Positions 51,012 to 58,750 of a stretch of DNA of 64,000 bases are shown here, piece after piece. A model generated the notes under the pieces. It saw only the letters and a list, made by a program, of their open reading frames with translations, searched no databases and had not been told where the DNA came from. Both the position numbers and the translations under genes were made by a program. The first letter of the stretch is position 1. Every line of letters starts with the position of its first letter. Source of the stretch: Streptomyces spirodelae (lineage in GTDB: Bacteria; Actinomycetota; Actinomycetes; Streptomycetales; Streptomycetaceae); assembly GCF_017676385.1 (NCBI RefSeq), contig NZ_JAFFZN010000015.1:62001-126000 (forward strand), read 5' to 3'.

Positions 51012-52418
51012 ATGACCACCATGTCGGGCAGCGACGGTGCGTCCGCCGGTGGCAGCGGCGGACGGGGATGGTTCACCCCGGCGTCCGATGCCGCACCCGC
51101 GGAGCGCCCCGCGCCAGACGCACCTGATACGGCAGCGACCCCGCAGGGCACCACGACGGTCGCACCTGAGCCGGAACCGGTACCGGAAGCGGAACCACAC
51201 CCGGCACCGCCGCAAGCGGCGGCGGCCCCCACCCCGTCGGCGGCGCCCGAGAGCCGAGCTTCGGCGGCCCCCACCGACCAGCTCGCCGACTCCGAGCTGA
51301 TCCGGACCTCCATGGCGGAGCTGGAACGTTCCTCCGAGGCGGCGACCGCGTACTTCTACGCGCTGCTGTTCGTCCAGTATCCGCACCTGCGCGAGATGTT
51401 CCCCGCCGCCATGGACAACCAGCGCGACCGGCTCTTCCGCGCGCTGCTGACCGCCGTACGCCTCTACGACGACGGCAAGATCCTCACCGAATACCTCGGC
51501 AATCTGGGCCGGGGCCACCGCAAGTACGGCACCCAGCCGACCCACTATCCGGCCGTCGGCGAGTGCCTGATGGCCGCGATCGCCCGCTACACGCCGCAAA
51601 GCTGGGGGCCGCGCACCGAGGCGGCCTGGGTACGCGCCTACACCGCGATCTCCCAGACGATGATCGACGCGGCGGCCGAGGACGAGAAGCGGGCACCGGC
51701 CTGGTGGGATGCGGAGATCGTCTCGCACGAGCTGCGCACGCCGGAGATAGCCGTGATCACCGTACGCCCCGACAAGCCGTACCCGTTCCGGGCCGGGCAG
51801 TACACCAGCCTGGAGACGCCCTGGTGGCCGCGGGTGTGGCGGCACTACTCGTTCGCCTCGGCACCCCGCCCCGACGGCCTGCTGACCTTCCACGTCAAAT
51901 CGGTGCCCGCCGGATGGGTCTCCAGCGCGCTGGTGCAGCGCGCCCGCCCCGGCGATGTGCTGCGACTCGGCCCGCCCGCCGGCTCGATGATCGTCGACCA
52001 CCGGGCCGACAGCGGCCTGCTGTGCCTGGGTGGCGGCACCGGAATCGCACCCATCAAGGCGCTGGTCGAGGACGTGGCGGGGCAGGGCAGGCCGCGCCCG
52101 GTCGAGGTCTTCTACGGTGCGCGCACCGATCACGACCTCTACGACCTGGACACCATGCTGCGCCTCCAGGAACGCCATCCCTGGCTGTCGGTACGCCCCG
52201 TCGTCGCGGCTGGCCGGGCGCGCGCCGCCGCCGAGGCGCTTGCGGGCGAGCTCCCCGACGCGGTACGCAGATACGGCCCTTGGTCCGCTTACGACGGCTA
52301 TCTGTCCGGGCCGCCCGGAATGATCAGGACCGGGGTCGAGACGTTGGTCGGCTGCGGCATCCCGACCCACCGCATACGGCACGATTCCCTCGACGAACTG
52401 GTCGGGCAGGGGGCTTGA
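51012..52418 (+). CDS. Flavohemoglobin-like globin/FAD/NAD-binding protein
   Basis: A 468-residue protein. It begins with a ~90-residue Ala/Pro/Glu-rich N-terminal extension. A globin domain follows (LIRTSMAELERSSEAATAYFYALLFVQYPHLREMFPAAM, with LGRGHRKYGTQPTHYPAVGECL as the proximal-His region). The ferredoxin-reductase module has RHYSFASAPRPDG (FAD), LLCLGGGTGIAPIKALV (NAD) and YDGYLSGPPGMIRTGVETL. Flavohemoglobins detoxify nitric oxide or act in respiration; this type is a common actinobacterial variant. ATG 51012 (MTTMSGSDGASAGG). Confidence 0.88.
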   Translation: MTTMSGSDGASAGGSGGRGWFTPASDAAPAERPAPDAPDTAATPQGTTTVAPEPEPVPEAEPHPAPPQAAAAPTPSAAPESRASAAPTDQLADSELIRTSMAELERSSEAATAYFYALLFVQYPHLREMFPAAMDNQRDRLFRALLTAVRLYDDGKILTEYLGNLGRGHRKYGTQPTHYPAVGECLMAAIARYTPQSWGPRTEAAWVRAYTAISQTMIDAAAEDEKRAPAWWDAEIVSHELRTPEIAVITVRPDKPYPFRAGQYTSLETPWWPRVWRHYSFASAPRPDGLLTFHVKSVPAGWVSSALVQRARPGDVLRLGPPAGSMIVDHRADSGLLCLGGGTGIAPIKALVEDVAGQGRPRPVEVFYGARTDHDLYDLDTMLRLQERHPWLSVRPVVAAGRARAAAEALAGELPDAVRRYGPWSAYDGYLSGPPGMIRTGVETLVGCGIPTHRIRHDSLDELVGQGA

Positions 52419-52475
52419 GTGGTGGGGTGTGCGGATCGTGGCTGTCGAGGGCCGGCCGGTTGACGAAAGGGACGA

Positions 52476-54161
52476 GTGGCGGCGTTGAGTGACGCGAACG
52501 GATACGGCGGCGGATCCGCGGGGCACATAGCGGGCACGGACCACGGTCCTCCGGGACGGCGGCCGCCCGGCAGCGACGGGGAGCGCGCGCTCCAGCAGCG
52601 GATCGGCTCCGACGGCCGTGCCCAGCGGTTCTACCAGGACCAGGTGCTCGACCATCTGAACGAGCGGATGCGGGAGTTCACCCACCAGCAGGAGATGTTC
52701 TTCCTCGCCACCGCCGACCGCCACGGCGAGTGCGACAACAGCTTCCGCGCCGGCCCTCCGGGGTTCCTACGGGTCCTGGACGAGCGCACGCTGGTCTTCC
52801 CCGAGTACCGCGGCAACGGGGTGCACGCCAGCCTCGGAAACATCCAGGAGAACCCCCATGTCGGGCTCCTCCTCATCGACTTCCTCCGCGCCAGGATCGG
52901 ACTGCACATCAACGGCCGGGCCGAGGTGCTGGACGACGCCGAACTGCGCCCCTGGGTCCCCGACCTTCCGCAGGACCCGGTGCCCGGACGGCGGGCCGTG
53001 CTGTGGGTGAGGGTCGATGTGGAGGAGGCGTACATCCACTGCGCCAAGCACATCCCCCACCTCCAGAAGGCGCCGCGCCGACCGGCGCGCGAATGGGGCA
53101 CCGACGACTACAAGCGCAAGGGCGGCGACTTCTTCGGCGCGGCCCGCGACGCCCGCGAGGCCCGCCGCGAAGCGGCGGCCGTCTCGGAGCCGACCGTCTC
53201 GGAGCCGGCCGCCTCGAACGGAAGCCCGCGTACCGCCGCGGGCGGCCGGTCGGGCAGCAGTGCGCGGGGCGCGCACGCGTTGGGAGACGTGCACGCGTTG
53301 GGAGACGTGCATGTTCCGGCAGAGACGAATGCTCCGGCAGAGGCGAGCGGTTTGCCGGATGTGAACGCTCCGATAGAGGCGAGCGACCCGGCAGAGGTGA
53401 ACGCTCCGACGGAGGTGAACGCTCCGACGGAGGTGAACGCTCCGACGGAGATGAGCGGTCCGCAGGAGGCGGAGGGCGTACCGGCCGAGGAGACGCTCAC
53501 ACTGGCGGCGCCACCGCTGCCGCCCGGGCTCCCGTCGATCCCGAACGCCCCAGACACCCCGCCCACCGCACCCGCGCCCGCACCACCCACCGCACCCGCA
53601 CCGCCCGCTGCGGCCGGCGACGCCGCGTCACCCGCACCGGTGGCCTCCCCCGACGACGCCACCCCGCCGGTCCCCCCGTTCCCGGTGTCCCCACCGGCGC
53701 CCGCCGTGCCACCTGCCCCTGCCGCCCCACCCGCCCCCGTGTCCACTCCCACGAATGCGCACGACGAGGAGTCGGTGCCTGCCCCGTCCACTATGGCTGC
53801 CGGACCCGCTCCGGAGCGGGAACGTACAGCCGGGTCCGGGAACACCCCGGACCCGGCAACCGCCCCCGGCAGCGGTCCTGACGCCGATGGCGGCGCCGGG
53901 CCGGGGTCCGGCTCCGTGCCGTTGCCTCGGCAGCGGCGGCATGCGGCCGAGACACCGTCCCCCGTATCCACGGTCTCCTCGGCGGTCTCCGCCGCGATGT
54001 CGGCCCGCGCCGGGAAAGTGGAGGGCGGCGAGCACGCCCGCGACATCTCCGCGTGGCGGCTGGAGGCGGAACGGGCGCTGGCCGAGGCGCAGCGACGGGG
54101 CCGCGGCGCGGAATCCGACCAGGACCGCGAAGCCGCGTCCTTTCAGGGCTGGTTCGGCTAG
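52476..54161 (+). CDS. Pyridoxamine 5'-phosphate oxidase-like FMN-binding protein with long disordered tail
   Basis: A 561-residue protein. Residues ~45-220 are a PPOX split-barrel domain: FTHQQEMFFLATADRHGECDNSFRAGPPGFLRVLDERTLVFPEYRGNGVHASLGNIQENPHVGLLLIDF, then HINGRAEVLDDAELRPWVPDLP, and AYIHCAKHIPHLQKAPR. The remaining ~330 residues are low-complexity Ala/Pro/Ser/Thr, including three tandem VNAPTE units. The C-terminus ends in a short helical segment (ISAWRLEAERALAEAQRRGRG). It lies 57 bp after the flavohemoglobin-like gene in the same direction, so the pair may share a redox function. Start GTG 52476 is uncertain by a few codons. Confidence 0.8.
   Translation: MAALSDANGYGGGSAGHIAGTDHGPPGRRPPGSDGERALQQRIGSDGRAQRFYQDQVLDHLNERMREFTHQQEMFFLATADRHGECDNSFRAGPPGFLRVLDERTLVFPEYRGNGVHASLGNIQENPHVGLLLIDFLRARIGLHINGRAEVLDDAELRPWVPDLPQDPVPGRRAVLWVRVDVEEAYIHCAKHIPHLQKAPRRPAREWGTDDYKRKGGDFFGAARDAREARREAAAVSEPTVSEPAASNGSPRTAAGGRSGSSARGAHALGDVHALGDVHVPAETNAPAEASGLPDVNAPIEASDPAEVNAPTEVNAPTEVNAPTEMSGPQEAEGVPAEETLTLAAPPLPPGLPSIPNAPDTPPTAPAPAPPTAPAPPAAAGDAASPAPVASPDDATPPVPPFPVSPPAPAVPPAPAAPPAPVSTPTNAHDEESVPAPSTMAAGPAPERERTAGSGNTPDPATAPGSGPDADGGAGPGSGSVPLPRQRRHAAETPSPVSTVSSAVSAAMSARAGKVEGGEHARDISAWRLEAERALAEAQRRGRGAESDQDREAASFQGWFG
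53397..53450. repeat. 18-bp tandem repeat in the PPOX-like gene
   Basis: Three perfect copies of GTGAACGCTCCGACGGAG encoding Val-Asn-Ala-Pro-Thr-Glu, flanked by degenerate copies from about 53330. Confidence 0.9.
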
Positions 54162-54183
54162 CCCTCACGTAGCTCGGGGCAAC

Positions 54184-54687
54184 TCACCCCAGGTCAGGGG
54201 CGAGCAGGGCCTGGACGCCCTCGATGTTGGCGGCGAGGTAGGCCCGCAGCGAGGGCGGTACGACCTCGACCGAGGTGACGCCCTCCGGTGTGAAGGGCAG
54301 CCGTACGATCTCGTACTCCCCCTGCGGCTCCTCGACTTCGGGTCCGTGCCGTAGGCGGGGGTCGAGGGAGACGAGCCGGCACACGAAGAAGTGCTGAACC
54401 TTCACCCCGCCCGGCGTCTCCTCGGGATCACTCACCGTGTCCACGAAAGCGGGCACCACATCGGTGATCTCGGCACCCAGCTCCTCGGCCACTTCGCGGT
54501 GCAGTGCCTCGACCACGGTGTGGTCCACATCGGGTTCGACTCCGCCCCCCGGTGTGATCCAGTACGGCTCCTGACCGGGCTTGGTGCGCTTGATGAGGAT
54601 CATCTCGGCGGGCTCGCCGGGGGCGGCGCCGGGCGCGAGAAGGACGGCGCGGGCAGTCCGCTTGACCACGGGACGTTCGACGAACAT
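54184..54687 (-). CDS. NUDIX hydrolase
   Basis: A ~167-residue Nudix protein. The Nudix box runs from GGGVEPDVDHTVVEALHREVAEELGAEI, with the REV-x-E-E-L-G core, and cleaves a nucleoside-diphosphate-linked substrate. Residues before it (ARAVLLAPGAAPGEPAEMILIKRTKPGQEPYWITPGG) are typical. ATG 54687 (MFVERPVVKRTARAVLL) is the preferred start. GTG 54738 is possible, since no good Shine-Dalgarno is seen at 54687. Confidence 0.85.
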   Translation of the reverse strand: MFVERPVVKRTARAVLLAPGAAPGEPAEMILIKRTKPGQEPYWITPGGGVEPDVDHTVVEALHREVAEELGAEITDVVPAFVDTVSDPEETPGGVKVQHFFVCRLVSLDPRLRHGPEVEEPQGEYEIVRLPFTPEGVTSVEVVPPSLRAYLAANIEGVQALLAPDLG

Positions 54688-54864
54688 GCAGGAGGTCTGG
54701 CCCACATCGCCCCGGGCCAAACCCTCCGCTTTCGTCACCGTGCGTTGCGGGCCATTAAATCTCCCGATAAGTCCATACCGATAAGTGATTGGACACTGAC
54801 GTTGAGTCAACTACTCTTGTCGTCTGCGCAGCTTCGCGCGTAGAGCCGGGCAGCGCGCCGAGCC

Positions 54865-54903
54865 GGGCGGTTCGTGGCAGGAGGGGGGAGCCACGAACCG
54901 CCC
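54865..54903. terminator. Terminator downstream of the thiC 3' end
   Basis: Perfect 14-bp inverted repeat (arms 54865-54878 and 54890-54903) just past the thiC fragment's stop, as expected for the original thiC transcript. Confidence 0.85.
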
Positions 54904-54958
54904 TTCACGCATCACGGCAGTGGCGCGGCGGACCCACGCGCCCACCGCGCCATCGGAC

Positions 54959-55093
54959 TCACTGCGCCATCGGCAGATACACCCTGTTGCCCGCCTCGGC
55001 GAACTCGCGGGACTTCTCCGCCATTCCGGCCTCGACCTCCTCCATCGTGGCCCCGTGCTGCTCGCGGATCTCTTGGGAGATCTTCATCGAGAA
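54959..55093 (-). pseudogene. thiC: 3' end of thiC (phosphomethylpyrimidine synthase), split by the integrated element
   Basis: Read leftward, ...FSMKISQEIREQHG followed by EEVEAGMAEKSREFAEAGNRVYLPMAQ-stop matches the C-terminus of ThiC, including the segment just after the third iron-sulfur cysteine (FCSMKIS in ThiC). Upstream of the serine codon of SMKIS the homology stops: the residues become PHLVMLF instead of the ThiC cluster motif. Only about the last 45 residues remain on this side. The terminator that follows is in the right place. A short ORF from ATG 55147 continues the frame into element DNA. Confidence 0.75.
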
Positions 55094-55167
55094 GAGCATC
55101 ACTAGATGCGGCACATCCGCTACCGTGGTCATGCCCGGCAGGGCCACGGGACAGGGGGAGGCACCCG

Positions 55168-56724
55168 ATGGAGAAGCGTGAAGAGGTCGTCAGCAGGTTG
55201 CGAGGGGTCCCCGAAGGGCTGCCCTCGGTCGAGGAGGTCCGCGCAAGGCTTGCTGCGGACCCGTCGCTGAAATGTGTGGTCTGCTACGCCCGCATCTCTT
55301 TCGACGGCCGGGTGAAGGACGCGCACGGCATCGAGGACCAGCACCGCGACATGGCCGGCGACGCCGCCAAGTTGGGATGGCTGGTGGTCTACCGGTACAC
55401 GGACAACGACAAGAGCGCCAGCAAAGAGAGCGTCATCCGTGACGACTTCGAGCAACTGATCAATGACCTGAAAGCCGGTACCACCCCCGAGGGGTACCCG
55501 ATCCACGGTGTGATGGCCGTGAACGATGACCGCCTCTACCGGCGCCCCAGCGACTGGGAGCGCTACCTGAAGGCGTTCACGGCGCACGAGGACCGGGTCT
55601 ACCACGACTCCAACGGAGTGCAGGACCTGTACGCCGAGGGGTTCGAGATCAAAGGACTGGTGGGTGTCGCCATGTCCCTCAGCGAGACGCGCAAGAAGCA
55701 GCGACGCACCCGGAACAGTCACCGCAGCCGCGCCATCCGGGGCAAGTCCGTGGCCGCGTGGCGCCCCTTCGGGTGGGACGACGACCGGGTCACTCTCCGC
55801 CCCAAGGAAGCCGAGGCGATCCGGAAGGCCGTACACGACGTCATCGCCGGAGCCTCCATTTCCGAGATCACGCGGCAGTGGAAGGAGGCCGGGTTCATCA
55901 CGAGCCGCGGCAACCTCTTCCAGTACCAGACCGTCAAGCAGGTGCTCTTGAACGCGCGCCTGTGCGGCTACCGCGAGGTCAGAGGGGAACTCGTCCGAGA
56001 CGGGGATGATCAGCCGATCGTGGGCGAGTGGGAAGCGATCATCACGCCGAAGGAGTGGTACGCCGTCACCGCCACAATCAGGGAGCGGGGACGGGGAACG
56101 GGCCTTCCTCGCGGCGGCCTGGTCCACAAGTACCTGCTCACCGGCATTCTCCGCTGCGGCCACGTGTTCGAAGACGGGACCGTGTGCAACAACAAGATGA
56201 TCGGGATCAAGGCGAACGGCTGGGTGAAGTACGAGCACGCCTACATGTGCAAGAAGACCGTTGACGGCGGCTGTAACAAGACCTACAAGCGCGGCGACAA
56301 GACCGACAAGGCCATAGAGCGGCTGGTGATCGCCAAACTCAAGCAGGAGGCCGAAGCCGCCGCCCAGGAGGTGCCGGAGTGGGACAAGGGCGACGACTTG
56401 GACCGCGCTGTTCAGAGTCGTAAGGCGCTGGAAGGCCGATGGCACGAGGGAGAGATCGACGATGAGACGTTCTTCAGGAACCTCCCCGCTCTCGAAGCCC
56501 GGGTCAAGGAACTCCGCGCGGACCAAGCCGACTACCTGGCGAAGAAGGCGGCAGCCGAGGCCGCAAGAGAGGACATCGCCGCGTCATGGGAGTCCAAGAC
56601 GCTGACCCAGCGGCGGGAGCTGATCAAGAAGGCTGTACACGCGATCGTCGCGCTCCCCGGCGGCAAGGGGAACAAAGCCTTCGACCCCGAATTGCTCAAG
56701 CCCGTTTGGCGTTCCGCCGGGTGA
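55168..56724 (+). CDS. int: Large serine recombinase (integrase)
   Basis: A 518-residue large serine integrase. The catalytic serine is Ser44 in VCYARISFDGR. The resolvase core contains DDFEQLINDLKAG and VMAVNDDRLYRRPSDWERYL. A recombinase domain (GWDDDRVTLRPKEAEAIRKAVHDVIAGASISEIT) follows. The zinc ribbon (LRCGHVFEDGTVCNN...MCKKTVDGGC) and a C-terminal coiled-coil-like helix (PALEARVKELRADQADYLAKKAAAEAARED) complete the family layout. Starts at ATG 55168, about 75 bp from the split thiC, so the left attachment site is adjacent. The 3' end overlaps a convergent small gene by 29 bp. Confidence 0.94.
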   Translation: MEKREEVVSRLRGVPEGLPSVEEVRARLAADPSLKCVVCYARISFDGRVKDAHGIEDQHRDMAGDAAKLGWLVVYRYTDNDKSASKESVIRDDFEQLINDLKAGTTPEGYPIHGVMAVNDDRLYRRPSDWERYLKAFTAHEDRVYHDSNGVQDLYAEGFEIKGLVGVAMSLSETRKKQRRTRNSHRSRAIRGKSVAAWRPFGWDDDRVTLRPKEAEAIRKAVHDVIAGASISEITRQWKEAGFITSRGNLFQYQTVKQVLLNARLCGYREVRGELVRDGDDQPIVGEWEAIITPKEWYAVTATIRERGRGTGLPRGGLVHKYLLTGILRCGHVFEDGTVCNNKMIGIKANGWVKYEHAYMCKKTVDGGCNKTYKRGDKTDKAIERLVIAKLKQEAEAAAQEVPEWDKGDDLDRAVQSRKALEGRWHEGEIDDETFFRNLPALEARVKELRADQADYLAKKAAAEAAREDIAASWESKTLTQRRELIKKAVHAIVALPGGKGNKAFDPELLKPVWRSAG

Positions 56725-56875
56725 GCCGCACACCCAAGATCACACTCATGGTCCGCAACTGATCGTCCGAGAGCGGCGGTGACTGGCGTATATGACGCTC
56801 GATCCACTCCGTCACCGCCGCCTCTTCGGCCGCCTCATCCTCTCGCTCGGTCTGCCCCGCTGGGGTGTTGGTCAT
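56696..56875 (-). CDS. Small acidic protein after rep, candidate excision/directionality factor
   Basis: A 59-residue protein (MTNTPAGQTEREDEAAEEAAVTEWIERHIRQSPPLSDDQLRTMSVILGVRLTRRNAKRA). An acidic N-terminus is followed by a short helical segment and a basic end. The start overlaps the rep stop (ATGA), so it is coupled to rep. The P-x-L-x-D-x-Q-x-x-x-x-x-x-I-L-G-V segment resembles small proteins found near integrases of actinophages and AICEs. In pSAM2-type elements xis occupies this place. Function is inferred from position only. Confidence 0.6.
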   Translation of the reverse strand: MTNTPAGQTEREDEAAEEAAVTEWIERHIRQSPPLSDDQLRTMSVILGVRLTRRNAKRA

Positions 56876-58379
56876 CTCCTGCCACCGCCGGCCGACGTGG
56901 AGACTTCGCACGCTTCTTCACGGTTCCGGGCAAGGTCCGATGCGACCCCTGCCGCTATGAGCGCTGCGCCGGGGGTATGGCCGGAGCCGACGTAACGCCA
57001 GTGGCGTTCAGTGATCACGTCTGTATCGCCCGGCGCGTCTGGTTCCCGTTCGTGCTGCGCTCGCTCCTCACGAAGGAGGGCGTACGTCGTTGAGTAGCTG
57101 CGCGACTTGGTGAGGATGTGGCCCCGGTAGCCGATGGTGTGTGCCCAGGACCGCAGCCGTAGCGGCTCCAGTTCCGGCAGTACACCGAGACGCCAACAGG
57201 TCGCCATCAGAAGGCGCACGTGCCGGGATACGAGCGCGGACGTGATCTCTTCCGTCCCGTTGACTCTGTGATCGAGCCCCGCAGATGTCTCGGCGGCTCC
57301 CTTGGTGACGTACTTGGCTACGTAGGCGGCAACGGCGTTATCGCTCAGCGCGCTGGGGTCGTTGAAGGCTCTCAGCGTCCGGACGTCGAGCTGGTTGCCC
57401 CAGCGCAGGTTGTATTCGCCGAGGGCAGGTGTGTACGGCGTGCGCAGTCGCACGGCCGACGCTGCAGTGTGGACTGCTGATGCGAGCGTGTGAGCGTCGA
57501 GCCAGAGGGGCGGCACGGTGTTGGGTCCGTCGGGCCCGTCGAGGCGTACGACGGCATGTACGTGGACAGCGGCTCGCTGTTGGTATTCGGCAACCTTTGC
57601 GTAGGAGACGCGCACCGCACGACGCAGGCCCGCCCGAGTGTGGCCTGTACGCGTGGCCAGGTGGTTGTAGAGGTTGTCCGTGAATGCCTTCCACAGGCGT
57701 CCGGCGTGTGCGTGCCAGAGGACATGTGCCGGGTAGTCGTAGCAGCCGGTGCACAGGGGGTGGCCGATCAGCGGGTCACCGGACCTGTGTACGGCTCCGC
57801 AGCTCTTTGAGCGTCCGTGTTCGCAGGTGTGGGACGTGCGGCGCGGTCGGCAGCGTTCACCGTCGGTGGCACGGTGGACAGGCCCGAAGCTGGGAGCGGT
57901 AAGGGTGATGAACAGGCGAGGATGTTCCCGGACGGCGTCCGGTACGCCCTTGCCTCCGTTGAGACCGGCGCGGACGAGGTGGAAGGTGTCCCCGGCGTGG
58001 AGTCGGGAGCAGGGCGCGCAGACCGATGCGCGGCGGTTGCGGCAGCGGACGGAGAGGCGTTCGCCGGGTTCCGCGGATGTGTCGTAGTGGTGCAGAAGTT
58101 CACCGGTTGCTGCGTCGTACGCGCTTGTTGAGCCGGAGAGGTGCACGGGGTGAGCGCAGCCGCCGGTAGCGGTGACCTGTTCGAGCCAGCGCGGGAACTG
58201 CGGATCTTGGGCGAGTCGTATGACGTCGCGGTCGACTTCGGAGAGCTGACGCAGGCGCGCCGCGCGGTCGAGTACGGCGCGCCTGTCAGCCGAGGTGATC
58301 TCGGCGGTGATGGTGGGGACCTCCCAGGGTGGGCCGCCGCAGCGGCACGGACGGTTGCGGTTGGGTGGGTGTCGTCCAT
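56872..58379 (-). CDS. rep: Replication initiator protein (RepSA-like), apparent -1 frameshift near 58323
   Basis: The main frame encodes HLSGSTSAYDAATGELLHHYDTSAEPGERLSVRCRNRRASVCAPCSRLHAGDTFHLVRAGL and LFITLTAPSFGPVHR, the typical AICE/pSAM2 replication-initiator region with cysteine pairs. VSYAKVAEYQQRAAVHVHAVVRLDG follows, the rolling-circle-type motif region. The first start in that frame (GTG 58146) would lose conserved N-terminal sequence. A properly spaced AAGGAG and ATG at 58379 open a second frame (MDDTHPTATVRAAAAAHPG). A -1 shift at CCT-GGG-AGG joins them as ...AHPG-EVPTITAEITSADRR. Sequence error, mutation or real frameshifting cannot be distinguished. Confidence 0.75.
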
Positions 58380-58416
58380 GGCGATCACTCCTTGATTCGC
58401 TGGTTGGTGGTGTGGG

Positions 58417-58524
58417 TCAGCGGATGGTTCCGGTGCCCCGGCAACAGCGGCAGCGCCGCATGTGTCCGGTGCGGGTTCTGCGGTAGCGCTCTCCCTTGCA
58501 GATGGGACAGCGGACGCGATGCAT
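58417..58524 (-). CDS. 35-residue zinc-knuckle-like protein
   Basis: A short ORF (MHRVRCPICKGERYRRTR then TGHMRRCRCCRGTGTIR-stop) with CPIC and CRCC pairs, 5 Cys and 2 His, strongly basic. GGGAGG lies upstream at a somewhat long distance, and GTG 58530 is an alternative start. It sits between spd and rep in the same direction, filling a gap where AICE operons often carry a small zinc-finger gene. It may bind DNA or RNA; function unknown. Confidence 0.65.
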   Translation of the reverse strand: MHRVRCPICKGERYRRTRTGHMRRCRCCRGTGTIR

Positions 58525-58552
58525 GGTCACCTGCTGGGCCTCCCTGAGGGGT

Positions 58553-58750
58553 CTAGCTGTTGTGGGAAAAGCCGGAGAACAGCCAGCTCACGAGGCCGTC
58601 TGCGGTGAAGATGACCGGTGTCTGACCGAGGTACATGCCGAACAGGCCGATGAGCACCGCTTCCCACCACCGCACATGACGGGAGCGCACGAGAAGTACG
58701 GTGGCGAGCCCGAAGAGCAGCACCAGCGGAAGAGCAGCGTTCTCACTCAC
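58553..58750 (-). CDS. Spd-like small membrane protein (plasmid spread)
   Basis: A 65-residue protein with two hydrophobic segments (LPLVLLFGLATVLLV and WWEAVLIGLFGMYLG) separated by a basic loop. It starts at GTG 58750, overlapping the tra stop by eight bases. Such proteins downstream of tra are the Spd proteins thought to aid intramycelial spread. Recognition rests on size, topology and position. Confidence 0.65.
   Translation of the reverse strand: MSENAALPLVLLFGLATVLLVRSRHVRWWEAVLIGLFGMYLGQTPVIFTADGLVSWLFSGFSHNS

Noticed and set aside
52767..53312. A leftward ORF within the PPOX-like gene
   Set aside because: The plus-strand frame has the split-barrel motifs and continuous coding sense.
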